9,304 nucleotides of DNA from assembly GCA_016873405.1 (NCBI GenBank), contig VGXH01000045.1:1-9304 (forward strand), given 5' to 3'. Shown piece by piece: positions 6,517 through 9,304 of the stretch (within the stretch, counting starts at the first letter, position 1; each line of letters opens with the position of its first letter). This stretch comes from a bacterium (GTDB lineage Bacteria; Krumholzibacteriota; Krumholzibacteria; LZORAL124-64-63). The notes beneath the pieces were generated by a model that saw only the letters and a program-made list of their open reading frames with translations, ran no database searches and had not been told where the DNA came from. Both the position numbers and the translations under genes were made by a program.

Positions 6517-6993
6517 ATGGCACGCAAGGTCGATCCAGCGGGCATGAAGATCGTCGCCACGAACCGGCGCGGCCGGCACGAGTACGAGATCCTCGAGACC
6601 TGGGAGGCCGGCCTGGTCCTGCAGGGGACCGAGGTCAAGGCCCTGCGCGAGGGTCGCGTCAACCTGGGCGATGCCTACGGCGAGATCCGCGACGGCGAGG
6701 GCTGGATCGTCAAGATGCACATCGGGCCCTACGAGCAGGGCAACCGCGAGAACCACGAGCCCTTCCGCCGCCGCAAGCTGCTGCTGCACCGGCGCGAGAT
6801 CCGCAGGATCGTGCCGAAGCTGGAGGAGAAGGGGCTGACGCTGGTGCCGCTGCGCCTGTACTTCCGCGACGGGCGCGCGAAGCTGGAACTCGGGCTGGGC
6901 CGCGGCAAGAAGCTCCACGACAAGCGCGAGGCGAAGGCGAAGCAGGATGTCCAGCGGCGGATCGCCCAGCACGTTGGCCGCCGCGAGCCGTGA
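6517..6993 (+). CDS. smpB: SsrA-binding protein SmpB
   Basis: A protein of 158 residues, normal for the family (about 150-160). SmpB binds tmRNA and delivers it to stalled ribosomes in trans-translation, in the cytoplasm. Family marks are all present: IVATNRRGRHEYEILETWEAGLVLQGTEVKALREGRVNLGDAY (12-54), the OB-like core (MHIGPYEQGNRENHEPFRRRKLLLH, 67-91), VPLRLYFRDGRAKLELGLGRGKKLHDKR (110-137), and the basic C-terminal tail that enters the empty mRNA channel. The ATG at 6517 has GGGAG 6 nt upstream (6506-6510). The frame is open further upstream, but that part is low-complexity. No ssrA (tmRNA) sequence is recognisable nearby. It is the first gene of the rightward operon, with a promoter at 6384-6412. 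Confidence 0.97.
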   Translation: MARKVDPAGMKIVATNRRGRHEYEILETWEAGLVLQGTEVKALREGRVNLGDAYGEIRDGEGWIVKMHIGPYEQGNRENHEPFRRRKLLLHRREIRRIVPKLEEKGLTLVPLRLYFRDGRAKLELGLGRGKKLHDKREAKAKQDVQRRIAQHVGRREP

Positions 6994-7006
6994 GGATGCG
7001 CGCGCG

Positions 7007-8608
7007 ATGAGGGATCCTCGACGAACCGCGTGGCGGGCGGCCGTGGCAGCGGCGCTGTGGCTGGCCGCGGCGGTCGACGGCGCGCCCGCGCCGGCCCGCG
7101 CGGACGACACCGACGAGGCGCCCCGCGCCTGGACGCGCGTGGACGCGGGCGCCGCCCCGCAGAACCTCGTCGTCGAGCGGCGGGACACACGCCAGTCGCT
7201 GCCCGTGGTCGCGCGCCGCCTGCTGCAGGATTCGCGCGAGCTCTACCTGCGCTCGGCGGACATGGCGACGCTGCTGCGCGCGACCCGCGGCTGGCAGGAT
7301 TCGCTGCGACGCCTGGAACTGGGCGTCGACGGCCGGAACTTCACGGTGACCGGCGGCAGTCGGGTCGTCCTGGTCGGCGCGACCGAGGCGCTGCTGCCGG
7401 TGCCGGTGCTCGATCACGACGGTGAGCTGTGGCTGCCGTTGACGACCCTGCTGCAGGTGATCGGGCCGGCCGCGCACCTGGATGTCGCCTGGGAGCCCGC
7501 CGTGGGCCGGCTCGTGCTGGGCTCGGCCGACGACAACGTCGATGGCCTCGTCATCGAGGCGCTGGGCGACGGCACGGCCGTGCACGTGCGTTGCCGCGAA
7601 GCCCTCTCATGGTCGGTCGACCGCCCCGTACGCGACCGCATCGAACTGACGCTCCGCGACGCCCGGGCCGATGTCGCCGGATGGGGCCGCGCCGCGCCGT
7701 CGGGCCTGGTGGAGCGCGTGGAGGCCAGGCAGGACGCGGACCGGCTGCTGGTCACCGTGCGCCTGGACGACGCGGCGGGCGAGCACCGCTCGTACGCCGT
7801 CGACGGCGGCCGCGACGTCGTCGTGCACGTGGCGCCGGCGTTCAGGGCCGGCGGCGATTCCGTCGCTCTGGCCGCGCCGGACGCGCCGGTCGGTCCGGCG
7901 CCGGAACCGGCGCCGACCAGGCCGCTGCGCGCGGTGGTGGTCGACCCGGGCCACGGCGGCGGCGACACCGGTGCGGTGGGAGCGCAGGGGACGCTGGAGA
8001 AGGACGTGAACCTGGCGGTCGCGCGCGAGCTGAAGCGATACCTCGAGCAGGAGAGCGAACTGCGCGTCTTGCTCACGCGGGAACGGGACGAGTCGCTCGA
8101 GATCGACGCGCGAGCCGAGTTCGCCAACGCCGCCGGCGGCGATCTCTTCATCTCCCTGCACTGCAACAGCTGGTTCGACGACCAGGCGAACGGCTTCGAG
8201 ACCTGGTTCCTCTCGCCCGCCGGCAGCGACTGGGCCCGCAGCGTGGAGGCGGTCGAGAACGGGACCGCGGCCGGGGGACGTGAACCCGGCGATGTCGAGT
8301 TCATCGTCTGGGAACTGGTGCAGAACCGCTACATCTCCGAGAGCAGCCGCTTCGCGGAGTTCCTGCAGGCTCGGGCCAGCCGCGCTCTGGGTATGCCGGA
8401 CCGCGGCGTGCGCCAGGCCGGCTTCCGCGTCCTGGTCGGCGCCTTCATGCCGGCAGTCCTGGTGGAGCTCGGCTTCGTGAGCCCCGAGCAGGAGGTGCTG
8501 CTGCTCGGTGATCGCGCTTATCAGCGCCTGCTCGCCCGCGCGATCGGCGACGCGGTGCTTGCCTACGCGAGCGCCGGCGCCGGGATCGGCTCGGGGGTCG
8601 GTCGATGA
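7007..8608 (+). CDS. N-acetylmuramoyl-L-alanine amidase (Amidase_3) with N-terminal stalk/AMIN-like region
   Basis: A 533-residue zinc amidase that cleaves the bond between N-acetylmuramic acid and L-alanine in peptidoglycan, outside the inner membrane. A signal peptide (about 1-32, RRTAWRAAVAAALWLAAA then ARA) is followed by a copper-amine-oxidase-N-like stalk domain (about 62-172, with LPVPVLDHDGELWLPLTTLLQV), an AMIN-like beta-rich region (about 178-276), a Pro/Ala linker (about 280-306) and the catalytic domain (307-525). Zinc ligands and catalytic residues are visible: H316 in DPGHGG, E331 in TLEKDVNLA, H385 in SLHCNSW, and E487 in VLVELGFVS. The segment VEFIVWELVQNRYISESSRFAEFLQ between the third ligand and the catalytic Glu is typical of longer members and may regulate access to the site. 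The ATG at 7007 lies 13 bp after the smpB stop; GAGG (6992-6995), overlapping the smpB stop, is a somewhat distant ribosome binding site, suggesting coupling. Confidence 0.94.
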   Translation: MRDPRRTAWRAAVAAALWLAAAVDGAPAPARADDTDEAPRAWTRVDAGAAPQNLVVERRDTRQSLPVVARRLLQDSRELYLRSADMATLLRATRGWQDSLRRLELGVDGRNFTVTGGSRVVLVGATEALLPVPVLDHDGELWLPLTTLLQVIGPAAHLDVAWEPAVGRLVLGSADDNVDGLVIEALGDGTAVHVRCREALSWSVDRPVRDRIELTLRDARADVAGWGRAAPSGLVERVEARQDADRLLVTVRLDDAAGEHRSYAVDGGRDVVVHVAPAFRAGGDSVALAAPDAPVGPAPEPAPTRPLRAVVVDPGHGGGDTGAVGAQGTLEKDVNLAVARELKRYLEQESELRVLLTRERDESLEIDARAEFANAAGGDLFISLHCNSWFDDQANGFETWFLSPAGSDWARSVEAVENGTAAGGREPGDVEFIVWELVQNRYISESSRFAEFLQARASRALGMPDRGVRQAGFRVLVGAFMPAVLVELGFVSPEQEVLLLGDRAYQRLLARAIGDAVLAYASAGAGIGSGVGR

Positions 8609-9219
8609 GCGCCGCGTCGCCGGGCCGGGACGGTCGAGGGCTGTCTGTCCGCGGCATGGTCATCGGCCTGGCGCTGGTGCTGCTCGTGGCCGGCGCCGGC
8701 GGGATCGCCTGGCGGCTCCTCGGTTCGGCGGGTCACGGCGACGACCTGACCGCCCTCGCGGAGCGCGAGGCGGCGGCGCCCGTCCTGCCCGTCGCGGCCG
8801 ACCGCGCGGCGGCCCTGGAGTTCCCGCGGCGGGACGGCGGCGGCTGGCTGGTCGAGGAGCGGCGCCTGCCCGCCGGCGGCCGACCGGACCGCGACCTGCT
8901 CGCGGTGATGACCGCCCTGTGCGACGGGCCGCGGAGCGGTCGCGCCGTCAGCGCGCTGCCGCGGGGCACGCGCGCCCTGGCCGCGTTCCTGGACGCGGAG
9001 CGCGGCGTCGCCGTGGTGGACTTCTCCGGCGAACTGGTGCTGCGCCACCCGGGCGGCAGCGCCGCCGAGGCGGCGACCCTCGGCACGATCCTGCGCACGC
9101 TGGCGGCCAACTTCCCGCAGGTCGCCACCTGCACGATCCTGGTCGAGGGCCGACAGCCGTCAACGCTGGGCGGCCATCTCGACCTGTCGCGGCCGCTCGC
9201 GCCGCGGCGGTGGCGCTGA
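8605..9219 (+). CDS. GerMN-domain membrane-anchored protein
   Basis: A protein of 204 residues whose ATG overlaps the amidase stop (ATGA), with GGGGG 7 nt upstream inside the amidase gene. A single N-terminal membrane segment (about 17-38, GMVIGLALVLLVAGAGGIAW) is followed by a GerMN domain (about 65-197). The domain core is LLAVMTALCDGPR, then ALPRGTRALAAFLDAERGVAVVDFSGEL and GGSAAEAATLGTILRTLAANFPQVATCTILVEGRQPSTLGGHLDLSRPL. GerMN domains occur in spore proteins of Firmicutes, but also in many non-sporulating bacteria next to amidase and murI genes, where the molecular role is unsettled. An extracytoplasmic role linked to cell-wall remodelling is inferred from this context. There is no evidence for sporulation in this window. 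Confidence 0.88.
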   Translation: MSAASPGRDGRGLSVRGMVIGLALVLLVAGAGGIAWRLLGSAGHGDDLTALAEREAAAPVLPVAADRAAALEFPRRDGGGWLVEERRLPAGGRPDRDLLAVMTALCDGPRSGRAVSALPRGTRALAAFLDAERGVAVVDFSGELVLRHPGGSAAEAATLGTILRTLAANFPQVATCTILVEGRQPSTLGGHLDLSRPLAPRRWR

Positions 9220-9220
9220 C

Positions 9221-9304
9221 GTGGCGGCCGCGCGCGCGAGGGTTCCCGGGAGCGAGGCGCCGATCGGGGTCTTCGACTCGGGACTCGGCGGTCTGACCGT
9301 GCTG
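9221..9304 (+). CDS. murI: Glutamate racemase MurI (5' fragment, runs off window)
   Basis: Twenty-eight codons in frame to the window end, including APIGVFDSGLGGLTVL, the diagnostic N-terminal strand and glycine loop of glutamate racemase with the catalytic-site Asp and Ser of FDSG. The enzyme makes D-glutamate for the peptidoglycan stem peptide in the cytoplasm. The GTG at 9221 follows the GerMN stop by 1 nt (TGACGTG), and no strong Shine-Dalgarno is visible, so translation is probably coupled to the upstream gene. The exact start is uncertain by a few codons; the family match is firm although only the N terminus is seen. Confidence 0.85.
   Translation, partial: MAAARARVPGSEAPIGVFDSGLGGLTVL

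Noticed and set aside
6280..7188. Minus-strand 302-codon frame opposite smpB
   Set aside because: Antisense shadow of smpB and the amidase start; its C terminus merely reads through the inverted-repeat segment.
8605..9219. GerMN domain as evidence for sporulation
   Set aside because: GerMN domains are common in non-sporulating bacteria in this same neighbourhood, and SpoIIE here is a phosphatase-domain name and not the sporulation protein itself.

Overview
The window is very GC-rich bacterial DNA with short intergenic gaps, purine-rich ribosome binding sites and ordinary sigma-70-type promoters. The gene set fits a Gram-negative-type high-GC lineage: a membrane PDZ/SpoIIE phosphatase, an N-acetylmuramoyl-L-alanine amidase with a possible AMIN-like region, a GerMN protein, and the order smpB - amidase - gerMN - murI. 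A deep-branching group such as Krumholzibacteriota/Eisenbacteria-like bacteria or a delta-proteobacterial relative is my inference; no rRNA or phylum-specific marker is present.

Left part (1-3797, minus strand): a two-gene signalling unit. The upstream gene (3797-1167) is a membrane sensor phosphatase with an apparently extracytoplasmic PDZ domain, a multi-pass membrane region, a probable GAF domain and a C-terminal PP2C/SpoIIE phosphatase. It is followed after 32 bp by a membrane-anchored TPR protein (1134 to beyond position 1). Their probable targets (anti-sigma antagonists, switch kinases) are not in the window.

Middle (3798-5745): an LpdD-like small protein on the plus strand (4022-4477) is convergent with, and overlaps by 46 bp, a CHAT-family caspase-like protease on the minus strand (5745-4432). 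The protease has the expected His, but its Cys lies in an unusual SNSWC context.

Intergenic hub (5746-6516): a complete tRNA-Leu(CAG) transcription unit on the minus strand (promoter, tRNA, rho-independent terminator) and a good promoter pointing right toward smpB. Between the two divergent promoters sits a 131-bp AT-richer segment bounded by perfect 19-bp inverted repeats, which resembles a small non-autonomous mobile element. This is the clearest unexplained structure in the window.

Right part (6517-9304, plus strand): a tight apparent operon, smpB (trans-translation), a secreted N-acetylmuramoyl-L-alanine amidase, a membrane-anchored GerMN protein and the start of murI (glutamate racemase). 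The last three concern peptidoglycan: amidase and gerMN overlap by ATGA, and murI starts 1 nt after the gerMN stop. No phage genes, transposase genes or CRISPR arrays were seen.
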